In this document: one piece after another, positions 12,576 to 24,518 of the stretch
Layout of the letters: every line of letters begins with the position of its first letter
Position numbering within the stretch: the stretch's first letter is position 1
From: Nymphaea colorata
Lineage: Eukaryota; Streptophyta; Magnoliopsida; Nymphaeales; Nymphaeaceae
Direction of reading: 5' to 3'
NCBI RefSeq assembly: GCF_008831285.2
Contig: NC_045145.1
Span: 7,254,802 to 7,318,801, forward strand
DNA: 64,000 nt
Notes under the pieces: generated by a model
Database searches by the model: none
What the model was told of the DNA's origin: nothing
What the model saw: the letters and a program-made list of their open reading frames with translations, nothing else
Translations under genes and position numbers: made by a program

Positions 12576-14734
12576 TACTACAAAAAAAGATGGTTTTACT
12601 GAAGCAAGACAAATAAAATGTCGATGAAAGTTGACTTTTATCGATATTTGAAGTTAAATGTGAGTAAATATAAATTCATCGATGTCCAGAGGTGGACATT
12701 GGTGAAAAGAAACCTTCAACGATGCTTAGAGCTATTATGTCTTTGAAGTTTCACATTTATTGATGCGTGAAGGTTCTCTCATCGATGAAATTTTTCGACG
12801 TTCAAGATTACTGATTTCCAGCTGAGTGCGTCGATAAAACGTACATGTATTAATCTAATTTTATCGACACATGACATTCTCTATGCCATTGAAACATATC
12901 TCCATTCAAACATTATCGACACTAGTTTTGCGCGTTGCTGAAACTCTACTTTGATTGACGTGTTGACTACGGGTGTCGTTAATGCTCTTTTCACCAACAT
13001 GCCCTAAACGTCAGTAAATATTTACCACATTAACATTACTAACGTGTCTTATGCATCAATAAGGTTCCCCCGACTTATTACATCCACCCAAACCCTTCTT
13101 CTCCTTTCTTCTTCTTCCTTCTTTTCCTTTCTCTTTCTTCTTCCTCCTACCAGTGATTTTCTAGCGAGCTCTTCTTCATCGCAGTTTTGGACTGCTTGAA
13201 GCTTGAAAAGGTTGGTTCCTCAATCTATTCTCCCATCTTTTCCAATTATATATTCTTTGAAGTTATAATATGCTTGTAGGGTATATATCCAATTTTTTCT
13301 AGTGAGATCTCAATGTTTTTCCGTAATATTAAGCCATGAAATTTTGTAAGCATGTTTGTTGACTTTAGTACCTTCCATTTAATATACTAATTGCATAAAA
13401 TCTCCACACAATCACAAAACCCTCAAATTTTCCATAATTTTTGTCATTGCTGGATTCCGATGCATTGTGGCTGGATTTTGGCATCAAATTTAGACCATGT
13501 CTAATTCAAATACACATATACTTATTTGTAGAATGTTAGTTTGATTAGTTTTCATTTGAATGCTTTTTTAGATTTTTAAATGTTTTCAGTCCCTAGCCTT
13601 TTCAACCACCCACCAATTGTTTGACCAATTGTTAAAACGAATGAAAAGTTATATTTTTCTTAAACAACTTGGATTACGTAGCATGTTACATCACCGTATG
13701 GTGCATAAATCTTTTGTTAATGATATTTGAGTTAAGGATAAGACGATATTTTTGTTGCATATATGTTAAAGGTGCCACTTTTTTATGTTGCTCGAAAAAT
13801 GTAGCATTATCCAAATAAAATGTTTAGGTACTTGTTTAAAAGATTGCATGAGGAACTACACAATGAGTATTCATTTGCATGAATTAGAAACCAAATGGTT
13901 GAAATTTAGTATTGACAATATGAGGAGTTAATTATATTGAAGTTGGCTGTACAAGGCTGCTAAAAATGTCCTCGATCACATCATATGTAATGGTTTGTAC
14001 AAAGGTATCTTTGTTGGGAATATCATGGGGAGAGAAGAGGTTCACTTAAATATATATAAAAAATAGTCGTTGAAAACATTCAAAGGTTGTTATCGAGCCC
14101 GTTTCATGTACATGCATTATCTTCTCATATGACAAATAGCATGAAAGATGGTCGATCAATGATGATTATGAAAGATTGATTAAAGATGTTAAACATCCAT
14201 GGTTTCTAGGATGCAACAGATTTATAAAGATGAGTTTTTTAATATGGTTGCTTCATATAAAAACTTTATGTACATGGACCGACAAAAGCTTTGGTTTGTT
14301 GCTTGAGTTATTAATGGACACATTTCTTATAGGGTAAAACTGCCAAAATCAGTTTATGAGTTAGTAGAGAGTTGGGGTTTGATTGCCAAAAAAATTGATA
14401 TGTGTTCTAATAATTATATGTTACTCATGAATGAAGATGCAACAAAAGATACATGTTATAAGTGTGGTACTTTGCGATGGAAAAAAATGATGATGAACAG
14501 ACGAAGACAAAGGCCGGTAAGCATCAAAGGACATTGGTCATAATTAATATTTACCTATATGTAGACCTGTCAGTGATATTTTACACTGATGCGCCCGTCC
14601 AGTGTGTTAGTGATGTTTTTTATCGGCACACTCTTCACCAACGATGTAACAAAACATCAGTAAAAACATTGCGACGCATATCTTTGTTTCACCAACATTT
14701 TCTGGCCATCGGTAATGCTTAGTTTTTTGTAGTG
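12576..14734 (+). mobile_element. CACTA (En/Spm) element, degraded
   Basis: The right end is GTAGTG preceded by AGTTTTTT, which is the inverse of CACTACAAAAAAC. The left end reads TACTACAAAAAAAG, the same terminus with its first C changed to T. Flanking trinucleotides are GTG and GGG, a possible degenerate 3-bp target duplication. Repeated ATCGATG and ACGTCAGT-like words near both ends look like subterminal repeats. A CT-rich leader at about 13,090-13,150 and tnp2 remnants (13,860-14,510) lie inside, on the plus strand. Confidence 0.8.
13860..14510 (+). pseudogene. TNPD/tnp2 transposase fragment of the CACTA element
   Basis: DHIICNGLYKGIFVGNIMGR (near 13,970-14,035) resembles the HLICNGF...W..HGE core of the transposase-associated domain. 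From 14,161 the frame reads DDYERLIKDVKHPWFLGC, FIKMSFLIWLLHIKTL and DKSFGLLLELL. After a frameshift at about 14,338 it reads KLPKSVYELVESWGL, KKIDMCSNNYMLL and DTCYKCGTLRW. This order is that of the N-terminal part of plant TNPD proteins. The catalytic part is missing, so the element cannot mobilise itself. Confidence 0.8.
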
Positions 14735-16985
14735 GGGTCATTGTCATCCTCTATTTGAGTGACCCTTAAAATGATAAGTTAAATGGTTATTCCTCAAATG
14801 GCATGACAAGAGAATAGGTCATGTATTAACGGTTATGCTCAAGTAAACACATAACGGAAAAACAACAAAACAACCAAAACCTGGGTGATGAGCATTGGCC
14901 CTGCTCAGCCTCACCTCCTTCCTTATGCCACAAGAGATCGTATACTACTTTCCACTAAGTAGAAATTCAAACCGTTTAAGGTTAGACCAAATATGCATTT
15001 GTCATTATGAACATTTATTTATTGGTTCATATGTTAAGGTTATTGGCTTATATGTTTCATTCACTTCATGTGTTAAACACTTAATTAACATCACATATAG
15101 CATGCTTAAATTTAGATAGCCATAGTACAAGTTTCTAGCGATCAGGATCAACTTAAGTCGCATGTCCACATGCACATGTACCTCATGCATTAACAGAGAA
15201 TCTGAATTTCAAATATTAAATCATGCAAGTTCATAATTTTACAAATGCACGAACAGGAAAACATGTAGACCTATATATCTCAAGTAAAACTTGATCTGGA
15301 TCCAAGTCCCTTGCAACCATTAATCATACATAAATGTGTATGCTTTATTAAAGCAAATACAACATCGCTACATGACCATGGTATGGTTCATGTGCACAAG
15401 TTAGAAAAGTCACAAACATATACATGTGCATGCAATGTGCAGTTGTGAAACAAGTCAGATCCAGATCTAGATATATATACAATCATTAACATGCGTAAAG
15501 ATACATATTTAACAAGTCAATTCTAGATTTTCGTGCATTTGCAAGAAGTAAAATGAAAATAAATATATATGAAACAAAGTTGAACCAGATCCAAATGAAA
15601 CTACGCAAAACAGACTTAAGGAAGATCTATAAGATCTATATTCATACTACTTATTTAATTTTAGCATGTTTTATTATTCTCAAAATATTCTTTTATTTCG
15701 AAACCATAAGTATGATGAACTCATACACTTTTAACTGTATGAGTGAAATTAGGTTTAGATCGGTTTTAAACAATTGATGTAATTAAACATATACATTTTT
15801 AAATAAACCAAATCCAAAAACATTTACAACTTCTAATATAGATCTATTTTCAAACTCTTCACCACCACTAAAATATCTATTTTTAAACAAGATAGGTTCA
15901 AATCCAGATTTGTGTACCACAACTAAGATGCCTTTAAAACAAGATGGGTACGTATTAATTTACATTCATAAGTTTGATCAAATCATCTCAACGCCAACAC
16001 ATTAGATCTAAATCCAAGTTCATTAATTTGAAAAAATAAAATATCAATTTCTGTAACAGTTTAAATCCAAATCCAAACATGATTTCACAATAACCAAAAC
16101 ATCCATCTTAAAGCATTTGGATCCAAATCCAAATATGTTCTGGACAACTAAAATACATCAAGATTTATTTTCAAAGCAAATGGATCCACTCCAAACAGGT
16201 TAGATGTAAATCCAAGTCTATTTTTAAGAACAAGAGCATATTTTCAAACAACTTGGACCCTTGGCAAGGGGGTTCTTCCAAAGCAAGTTATAACCATGTT
16301 CGTGTCTTCACATCAACCAAACAGCTATCTTAAAAGTGGGCCAGATCTAGTTCCAAATTTTATTGGTTCGTTGTTTCACATGTTTTATATACTACAAATT
16401 GTCTCATTTTCAGTTATCAAATTGAAAAAAAAAAGGATCAAAAGGTAATTTTCTTCAAATTTTATAGCCGAACAATTATGACGCGTAATAGAAATTCATA
16501 TTAATATTCCAGGCAGAATAAACTCCCGAATTCATGGTAACCTTGTTTTTGAATTTAAAATAAAGTAACATTTCTGAAGTTTACAAAACTTAAGAATGTG
16601 GCGTAACGAATTTTAGAAACTTCAAAATCCTCTTTTGAAAATTCATAAACAAGTGAAATGACTGGAATTTCAAAACAAAGGCCGTGAGCATCTACCTATA
16701 AATAAAACATTGGCAAGTGAGTTGGAATAAACATTTTAGGATTATAAAATAATAATAGTGTTGGAATTATACAGATACCTTTCGCACGCGTTTCCCTCAT
16801 TTTTGCCAAACCTTTTCTCTCTTCCCACCAAAACTCTCCAGTCTCGCGTTTTCTCGGCTTTCCATGAACTAGTAACGGCGCTATCTTAGGGGTTAGGGCT
16901 TGCTTTTGCAAAACCAGCATAAGTAAACCTTATAAAAGTTTTACTAACATAATGTTGGCACATCTACTTATGTGGTGCCCACTTC
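14735..16985. other. Intergenic, AT-rich, with degenerate GATCCAAATCC-type words
   Basis: Between about 15,290 and 16,370 words such as GATCCAAATCC, AGATCTGGATCC and AAATCCAAGTC recur many times at irregular spacing. No protein match is seen. A minus-strand run at 16,790-16,920 looks exon-like (GC-richer, with a donor-like AAAG/GTATCT) but nothing supports a gene. Confidence 0.5.
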
Positions 16986-16990
16986 AGATC

Positions 16991-17308
16991 TAAGGCTGGG
17001 CACCGGATTGTGTCACCGGCGGGTATGGGCCCGCCCGATAAATTATTGGGGGCGGTCCGAGTGGGCCGATAATTTGTTTTTAATATTTATTTTATTCATT
17101 TTATATATAAGTATAATATTTTATTACAATTTATTATATATATATATATATATATATTATTTTATATTAAAAATACATTTTTTAATTTAATCGAACCAAA
17201 TTAGGACTAGGGTTTTAATGGTTGGGCTAGACCGGAGCCCAAGTTTCGGGTGTCTGATGGCCCCAAGCCCAAGTTTCGGGTGTGTGTCGGATCGCGCCAA
17301 TCCCAGCT
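16991..17308. mobile_element. hAT-like non-autonomous element, GC-ended (copy 1)
   Basis: GC-rich ends (GGCTGGGCACCGG at the left, an approximate inverse with CCCAGCTCC at the right) flank an AT-only core with a (TA)n run at about 17,136-17,158. Ends and layout match the element at 20,379-20,729. No clean target duplication was found. Confidence 0.55.
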
Positions 17309-17870
17309 CCTTATCGGACCACGGCTCAATGCTTAAGGCTTAAGCAGATTTAAGTTACATGTGCCCAACTCATTACAATAATAAAATGAATCAATACCCT
17401 TCAACTGAAAAATCTATAACTCTGGCATTGAGCCGCGAACCAGCTAATCGCTGGCCTCCTACGGTTCATCCACGGACACGGACGGCAACCACCTGCGTGA
17501 ATCCTCGGTCTTTCATTTTCTTACATTCTTTGTTTCCTTACTTTCCATCATTGCCTTTTAAGCTTTGTGTGTTTGACTGGCTGGAAATTGCAGACTGTCT
17601 CTAGTGTACATTTTTTTTAATCCTTACTCTTCTCTATGTTTCAGGTTTAAAAAAACTCATCATGGACACATGTTTAAATAAGGAAAAAAAACAGCAAAGA
17701 CGGTGGAAAGGAAACAATTCAATTAGGAATTTAGGAAACAAAGATTAAAGAGGGTTTGGAGCATACTTGCTTTTGTTTCCCCCCTCTCTCTTTCATTATC
17801 TCTAAGTTGCCTGCTTAGATATAGGAAACCTGCTCCTGCTTTAAAGAGCCTTGTTCTCCACCCCTCTCCC
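17309..17870. other. Intergenic, no gene recognised
   Basis: A short open frame at 17,359-17,604 has an exon-like GC-richer part but no recognisable domain. It is not called as a gene. Confidence 0.5.

Positions 17871-17872
<2 letters not shown>

Positions 17873-17906
<34 letters not shown>
17873..17906. repeat. (CT)17 microsatellite
   Basis: Uninterrupted CT run. Confidence 0.95.
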
Positions 17907-17908
<2 letters not shown>

Positions 17909-17984
17909 GCTAATGTTATGGATCTGGATGTGGACTACATTCCACCAGTAACTGACATTATGTGTCAGGTAGTTGGGATATTCC

Positions 17985-18160
17985 ACGTGGAATGCTTATA
18001 GTATTTTTTGATACCGATTATGTCATACTCTTATTGTTATCTCATATTCATTATTATCTTATATTTTAGTCATTATTTCATACCACTTACATGAGATAAT
18101 GACGGTAGTATGATAATAACAGGAGGTATGAGATAATATGTATGAAACAACCATATGTGT
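17985..18160. repeat. Imperfect fold-back repeat with TTATCTCATA words
   Basis: TTATCTCATA and its inverse TATGAGATAA occur several times on both sides of a short centre, giving a partly self-complementary AT-rich stretch. It may be a small MITE. Ends are not defined. Confidence 0.3.
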
Positions 18161-18790
18161 TTAAAGTAATGACAGAGGTTTAAAGTAATGACAGAAATAT
18201 TAGATAACAACATGATTAAAAATATTTATTGTACATATCCAATATTTAGACATTAAAGTAAATATCTATATTGATAGTTGTTAGGTTTACATTTGACGTA
18301 CATTTGTTATGTACACGAAGCAGCGTACAGATCTCATGAATAAAAAGGCCAAAGTATCTACAGCGGGTTTGCGTTCAGCAACGGACAAGAATATTGTATA
18401 GGAGAAGAGCAGGGAATGCAAGACACAGTGAGAGGACGAGTTTAACAGGTTGATCTTCACTATGCAACGCCACTTGATGGGCCCGATGATGAGGTGAACA
18501 CCTTGACGGAGATGGACCAGCATCAGTGGCTGTTCAATAACCCCCAGATGGAGTGGAAAGAGGAAGGTTGGAGCATACTACTGCCGCATCAAGCAACATC
18601 TTGATCACCCCAGCATAAGGTGTCCTTCTGTTCAACTGTTTGAGTGTTCTGCAGCAAAAACTTAATCCAATGGAAAGACAATCTCTGGAGAAGGAAGTCG
18701 TTGCACCTAATGCTTTCAGCCACTGAACAAGCCAACGTCTCCTTTATAGCGCCATAATCTAGAGAGAAAGTTATGTGCACCGGGTTCACC

Positions 18791-19678
18791 GTGGACATCA
18801 GGCCAGGCCGGGCCGGGCCGGCCCGACCGACCCGTTTAGTCAACGTCTTTAAGGGCCTGGATTTGGATTGGGTTGGCCCGCTACCCGGCCCGGGTGGCTC
18901 ACTAGCCCGCCTGGGTACCAGGCCGGGTCTATCCCAAGAAGACGCCGTCGACATTGATGGCGAAAACCCTCCAGAATTCGTCGAGGTCGACCTTCCAACC
19001 CGGGCCGCGTTATTGACCATGATGTAGAGGCGGTCGAAGCAGGTGAGGGCAAGGTCGACAGCCACGGCGACGTCGCAGTGGGAGTAGAGGAAGCCGTGGA
19101 TGGTGGAAGATCTCCGCTGTGGTCTGCCCGATCCCTCTTGCTCCTCCCGTCACGATCGCCACTTTCCCTTCTAACCTGCAAATGCATCATCCTCGGGACC
19201 CAACATCATCAATTGTACAACGGAGAAAGATGGGGAGAGCGATGGTGAGTCGATCAACAAAAAAGAAATGATTTGTAATGAATCGGCTGAATCGATTTGA
19301 AGCAGGGGATGGGATTTGGGGCTGATCTTACCTGCTGCGAGGGGAGGTAAAGAGTGCCCCCCAACGCTTGTTAGTCCAATAGTTCTGCCATGAGGTGTGC
19401 CGACTGGAGGTCGACGGGGAAGGTGGCAGACTGGTAGTATGACAACTGTGGCGGTGCCAAGCCTACTCAACGCACAAAGCTGTCTCCCGTCCAAAACCCT
19501 AAATCCCTAAATGCATTTCGTAAAAATTTTAAATCGAAACTCTCGAATCCATTATCGACCTAACGGGCCCGTTAGCTTAGTTAAAGCCCGATAAGGTAAA
19601 ACAAGTACCCGGACCCAGGCCCGAACGGGGCCAGGTACCAGGTACCCGGCAGCGGCCTGGCCCGACGCCCAGGCCTAC
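18791..19678 (-). mobile_element. Candidate gene-capturing hAT-like element enclosing an SDR fragment
   Basis: The right margin (19,562-19,678, read inversely) starts TAGGCCTGGGCGTCGGGCC and continues with GGTACCTGGTACC, matching the left end of the 20,379-20,729 element. The left margin (GACATCAGGCCAGGCC...) resembles that element's other end read inversely. Instead of the usual AT core, the interior carries a spliced-gene fragment of the short-chain dehydrogenase family. The borders are imperfect and the target duplication is not convincing. Two separate elements hitting an old gene remains possible. Confidence 0.45.
18932..19494 (-). pseudogene. Short-chain dehydrogenase/reductase (SDR) gene fragment, broken
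   Basis: On the minus strand a TTTGCAG acceptor at 19,177-19,176 is followed by LEGKVAIVTGGARGIGQTTA, the SDR nucleotide-binding start with its TGGxRGIG glycine motif. After a deletion and frameshift comes HCDVAVAVDLALTCFDRLYI then MVNNAA (the NNAG-type motif). After another shift comes VDLDEFWRVFAINVDGVFLG. The YxxxK active site is absent because GC-rich transposon sequence starts immediately after. A likely first exon ending in a CGCAGCAG/GTAAGA donor lies at about 19,334-19,494. The kind is that of plant xanthoxin-dehydrogenase or momilactone-synthase-like SDRs. It is non-functional. Confidence 0.72.
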
Positions 19679-20378
19679 TCATTGTGCGCAATAAAGAAGG
19701 AAATGACATTTTGGTAATTTATTTAAAATATGTCTTCCATAGTTTTTTTATTTTTTCCATTTTCAATTTTGTCTTTACAAAAAGTTTTTTTTTTGGCAGT
19801 GTGCACTAAGGGTATTTTAGTCATTAACCATATTGACGCACAAAAAATCATGCACTAATATGACGCATATTACCAAGTTTGCATAATCTAAGCCACCCAC
19901 CCAAAGATACTCTTATGGGCATTTCAGTTGGCGGCACAATCTTCTATTGAATGGCGTACTACATGCAATGTGACCTTGAAACTCACATTGTAATGAAATT
20001 ATGATGGGCTGGTGTGGGACAACAACAAGCAGCTTCGCTACTGTCAACATGTCAAAAACCAGCTTTCATCCAAATGCAAAGACATAAGCAACAGCGTTCA
20101 TTTCATTTATTTTTAAAGAGGGTGTCCCCACAATGCCTCAAGAAGTTGCAAGTGCACATTCACACCCAATGGGTTAGAGCATTAAAATAGGTGAATTTCA
20201 TCTTGGTGCAAAATCAGAAAATCATGCCCAGTTTCTAAAGCCGACCACCAATATGTGTTCTTCCCACACATGGAGGTATAGATAGGTTTTTTGTTAGGGA
20301 CCGAATCCTCCAGTTGAGACGGACTACCACATGGGCAACATATTTTTTACTTTGGAGGGTGACTTATGTGTGGTCGGC

Positions 20379-20729
20379 ACTAAACCTGGGCACTGGGCCC
20401 TGGTACCTGATGGGTACCTGATACCCGATCGGACATGGGCTTGAGCCTGAGCCCGAGCCCGAAGAAGCCATCTCGGGCCACCTGATTAGTTTTTACTTAA
20501 TTTTTTATTATTTTTATTTAATAATAATATATATTTTATTATTAAAATATATTTTATATTAAAAAGTTTTTACTTTACATTTTAAAAAATATATATTTTT
20601 TAATCTGGTCGAGCCGAGACCAAGTATCGGGTATCAAATCCGGGCCCGAGCTCGGGTTTTAGACATGGGGCCAACCTAGGCCCGACTCTTATAGGGCCAG
20701 GGCCTGGCCTGCCCGATGCCAAGTCTAGT
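20379..20729. mobile_element. hAT-like non-autonomous element, GC-ended, AT-cored (copy 3)
   Basis: The left end ACTAAACCTGGGCACTGGGC is answered on the right by the inverse of ACTAGACTTGGCATCGGGC. Flanking 8-mers TGGTCGGC (20,371-20,378) and TGGCAGGC (20,730-20,737) agree at 6 of 8 bases, as expected for an old hAT target duplication. The core is almost pure A/T. The corresponding place in duplicate copy B (about 38,255-38,275) lacks it. Confidence 0.65.
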
Positions 20730-20780
20730 TGGCAGGCATCGGCAAGCGTGAAATGAGCCTCCAACTGTGACATGTGAAAC

Positions 20781-23700
20781 TGATATGGAACTACCTAGGA
20801 CTAGGCTAGGACTAGCCATGGTTGCTGCTGAATCCCATCGACTATCCAAGTCCGATAGTGCTAAGCTCGGCTGTGCAAGCCCTTTGTCGCCAGAAAGGCA
20901 CAAGAGACTTGGTAAGGGTGAGACTTTGCCACTGGGTGTAGGGGGCATAGAGGCTTATACTAACCGTGAATGGTGCAGCTTGTAGCGCTGACAACGCTAC
21001 ACAAGGCCTAGCGCCACACCAGGTAGCCGTCAGGGGCATGCCACTGCCTGCCACAGGCGCAACGCAACACTCGGGTACAACCGAGCACACAGTTGAGGGA
21101 CGTCGCCGACTATCGGGCGCCGAGGAGGCAGACGGTTGCCATACGCGTGAGAGCCACGATACAGGAGGCTCCTTGCCGCGTTGGGAGGCTACCGCGGACG
21201 AGGAGATGGCCAGCGCACGCATCGCGACTTGTAAGGAGGTTGCCACAGATGGGGACGCAGACAGAGAGCGCAATGGAAGCTTCAAGGAGGCTAGCGAGAC
21301 TCAGGCGCCAGCCACAGCACACGGGCAGAGCGCCATTCTTCATTGTGAGGCTAACTCTCGAGGAGGCCTTTCTAGCGTGGGTGGTATTCTTCTTAGGGAG
21401 GTTACCCGAGGCCAACTGAGCAGCGTTGACCGGGTCACTGACTCAGACGATCAACGCCCCACTCAGTCCAGACCTTACCAGCGTTGATGCGAGGGAGAGG
21501 GTCTGATCTCAACCACCGGACCCAGCCGACCTGACCCAGACTAGGGTGGGTCCACGCACGGAGTTGACCGTGCTAGGTCCGGTCAAACCCAGACCGAGCC
21601 CAGTTGACGGACCTAGCCACTCACGGCCTAGTTGTCTCAGACCAAGTTGGAGTAGATTCAGACCCGAGCCGACACTAGCAGACCGAGACAGAAAGATTTC
21701 AGTGATATGGGTCAGTTCGGGGCAGACTTTGACAGGATCCAGTCGAGGACCCAGTCCAGCGGTTTTAGTTAGGAACCAGTTTTATTTTTGTTCTATTTCA
21801 GTCATGTTTCGACCCGGGTCGAGACTTAGACCAAACCGGGTCTTGCTACAGTATAAATGATCGCTTTGTAAAGTTTAAGCCTATGTTTTGAATAATATTT
21901 TGGCAAAGTCTTGTTTGAAGCTTAAGCTTCGTTCCTCCCGCGTTTCGCGTGCCTCCATCTTCTTCCTTCACCATTTCTGTGATTCATCTGAGGTTTTTCT
22001 CCATCATCCTCAGATTCATTAATGGCGGCTTAGCAACCCGGCATTACCCACAAACCCTCCGTTGGTTTTCCCTACCAGGAGGTGGATCGAAGCAGACGAC
22101 CGACAAGCTGTTATTCTTCAACGCATTCCCGAGCAGAAGCAGAGGTGGTTGCCGTGCGAGCTCCTCATTCACAGAGGTGCTGAGAGGTGACACCCACCAT
22201 ACAGAATGTGTCCTCCAGACTTCGAGCAATACCTAAACGACGGTGAGGAGTCCTGTGACGCGTTAGACCGTCCAACGAGCGACTGATACAACTAAGTATT
22301 CTTCTAGCATCATTCATCCATTTGGTTACTGTAAATCACCTCTCAGATCTATATTACTTCGTGAGAATCTTGTGGAATCTATTGTAGATGACTTACCAGA
22401 GGATTTGAGCGAAAGAGAACAGATTTGAGGGTCGTTTAAAGACGATCTAATCATCTTCTGTCCACTCGTTTTTAAAAGGCCTCACTAAGTCTATTTCAGA
22501 CCGACTTTCAATCGATGGCTCAATCAGCTGCAACTTTTAAGGGTTTTGATTTTAATCGCTTCCCACTGAATCAATCTGTCAAAGTAAAGTGGAATCATGT
22601 CAATCAGTGCAGTATTGAATGAGATTTGAGCGTGAAAAGTCTGATTAGGTTTTATCAAGCTTTATCGCCAACTAGTCCCTGTTTTCGACGACATTTTTTG
22701 GCGATCGTACCGTCGGATTTTGACGATTCCAATGCCATTCGAATCCCAACATCTAGACGATCCTCTCCACCAAGTTTGAAGTCGATCGGACCGCAAACGA
22801 CATTTCTGGAGGTGACGGTCGGAATCTAGCAGAAATCAGCGGTGATCCTCACTGTTTCTCCGCCATAGGCGGCTGCAACCCAATTTTCGCATAGATCATT
22901 GGGTATACAGCTTCACTGGGTGATTTATCAACTCTAGCTCATTTCAAATTTAATTATCTGTTGATTTCAATCGATTTCATGCTTTGATTTGATCGCATTG
23001 AGGAGGAATCGCTATTTGAAGACCCATTTCTGTTCATTTGCATGGTGGCGTTTTCCTGAAGCAAGCGACAGACAAACAACGACTTCTAGACTCATCGACC
23101 TGGGTGTAGACTGCTCGGATTCTACCCAAAATTGAAGCATCCACTCTTTGGCTTGTGATCTTGCTGCAGTCCAAATTTCAGCATTTTTGGAGGTGTCTAT
23201 GACTTTCTATGAATTTTTGAATGGAGACCTCTCTGTCAGTTCTGAATCTGAGTTGCGCATGAGGAATTTCTGAACTGGCGACAGACTGAACCCGAATTTC
23301 ATTGCTCAACGAGTTGGCCTTAGACTGCTCGGATTTGCCTCAAATTTGGGGCATCTACTCCTGAGGATGTTGGCTTGCTCTTGACCAATTTTGGTGATTT
23401 TTGGAGACGTCTGTGATTTTATAAAATTCGTCGAGTGGAGCTCTCTTTGCCGGTTCCTGAACCTGTTCATCGCCTGTTTCTTCAAATAGAAGCAGAGCCT
23501 CTAAGCTCTCTCGATCTCGTTTTCTTCGACATTGGGGAAACGAGATACTCTGGTGATTTCATCCCCTTAAATCCACTAATTTTATTGCTTATCTTCTGAT
23601 TTGATCATGGTTGTTTTGGTTGTTTGGTGGAGCAAACCCCTGCTACGACATGGAGAATCTACAACCTGTTGGCATAGACTGCGGCAGTCGTTGAGCAAAG

Positions 23701-24480
23701 ACCTTGGAGTTGAAGGGTATACGTCGACACCAGTTCGATGTCTGCTTCTCCTTTTTCATCACACATGAGGGGCTTAGATCATCTTCTGTGAGACATTTCA
23801 TCATCTGGTTTCTGTTTTGGATTACTGTTTTGCTGTAACAGTGATCGGTGTTTCTTTTGGCGTTGAGGTGAACCTAGGAACAACAGTCGGCCGGCGAGCT
23901 GAGGTCATGCTGCCCTCTGTACAACGTAGAAGAGGAGTCACCTGCTGAGTATCGAGACTATTATCTGGTGTTCCAGCCTCAGTAGAACTCTCGGACTAGC
24001 TCCGAGTAGGTATGTGGCTTGTCCTTTATAGAACGGGGATGGTGTTTTTGCTTGCAGACCAGCCTATACGACATGCAGTAGAGAGAGGTCCTCGGAGGCT
24101 CTGTTAGCCGACGACACACCTCCTTGCTGCTTGGCCAGCAAAGAGTTGTGGGTGTGGTTTGTGCGCTTAGGCATGTATGTTTTTGATGGATGCTTGGATG
24201 TAAATGTGTGCTGAGTGAGGTGAGCGCTTAATTTGTATCGTCACGGTTGTATTAAGCCTTGAACCCCTGAGCTCTCTTGTAGTAGGATTGGCCATTTGGG
24301 TTCGGGAAACTATCTTGTACTTCTGTCCTAACTTGGGAATTTCAGTCGGGGTTGCTGTCCAGCGGGAAAAGTGTAAAGTCTTTTAATCTTTACCCTATTC
24401 GGAGCCTGCCCCAAGAGATCTTAGGAAGTGAATTCGGCATTCGACAGCAAGCTTAGGCAGTCCTAGCTGGGATTCCATCA
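20781..24480 (+). repeat. 5' LTR (3.7 kb)
   Basis: Begins TGATATGG and ends GATTCCATCA. A TATA box (TATAAAT) is at 21,852-21,858, giving a U3 of about 1.1 kb and an unusually long R-U5 of about 2.6 kb. It carries a segment at about 23,540-23,640 that the 3' LTR lacks. The U3 is GC-rich and has a 173-codon open frame (20,966-21,487). Confidence 0.95.
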
Positions 24481-24483
24481 GTT

Positions 24484-24498
24484 TGGTATGAGAGCACC
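24484..24498 (+). other. Primer-binding site (initiator Met tRNA type)
   Basis: TGGTATGAGAGCAC lies 3 nt after the 5' LTR. It matches the usual plant TGGTATCAGAGC site with one change. Confidence 0.8.
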
Positions 24499-24518
24499 TT
24501 GGGGCTGATTGTGCAGCT

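Noticed and set aside
16696-16920. Minus-strand exon-like stretch with a donor-like AAAG/GTATCT
   Set aside because: No domain, no downstream exon and no conserved start recognised.
18773-19027. GC-rich plus-strand open frame opposite the SDR fragment
   Set aside because: The minus strand carries the true SDR motifs. This frame is open only because of GC composition.
21110-21415. 101-codon minus-strand frame in the 5' LTR
   Set aside because: Mirror frame of GC-rich U3 sequence. The 3' LTR equivalent is shorter and diverged. No domain.
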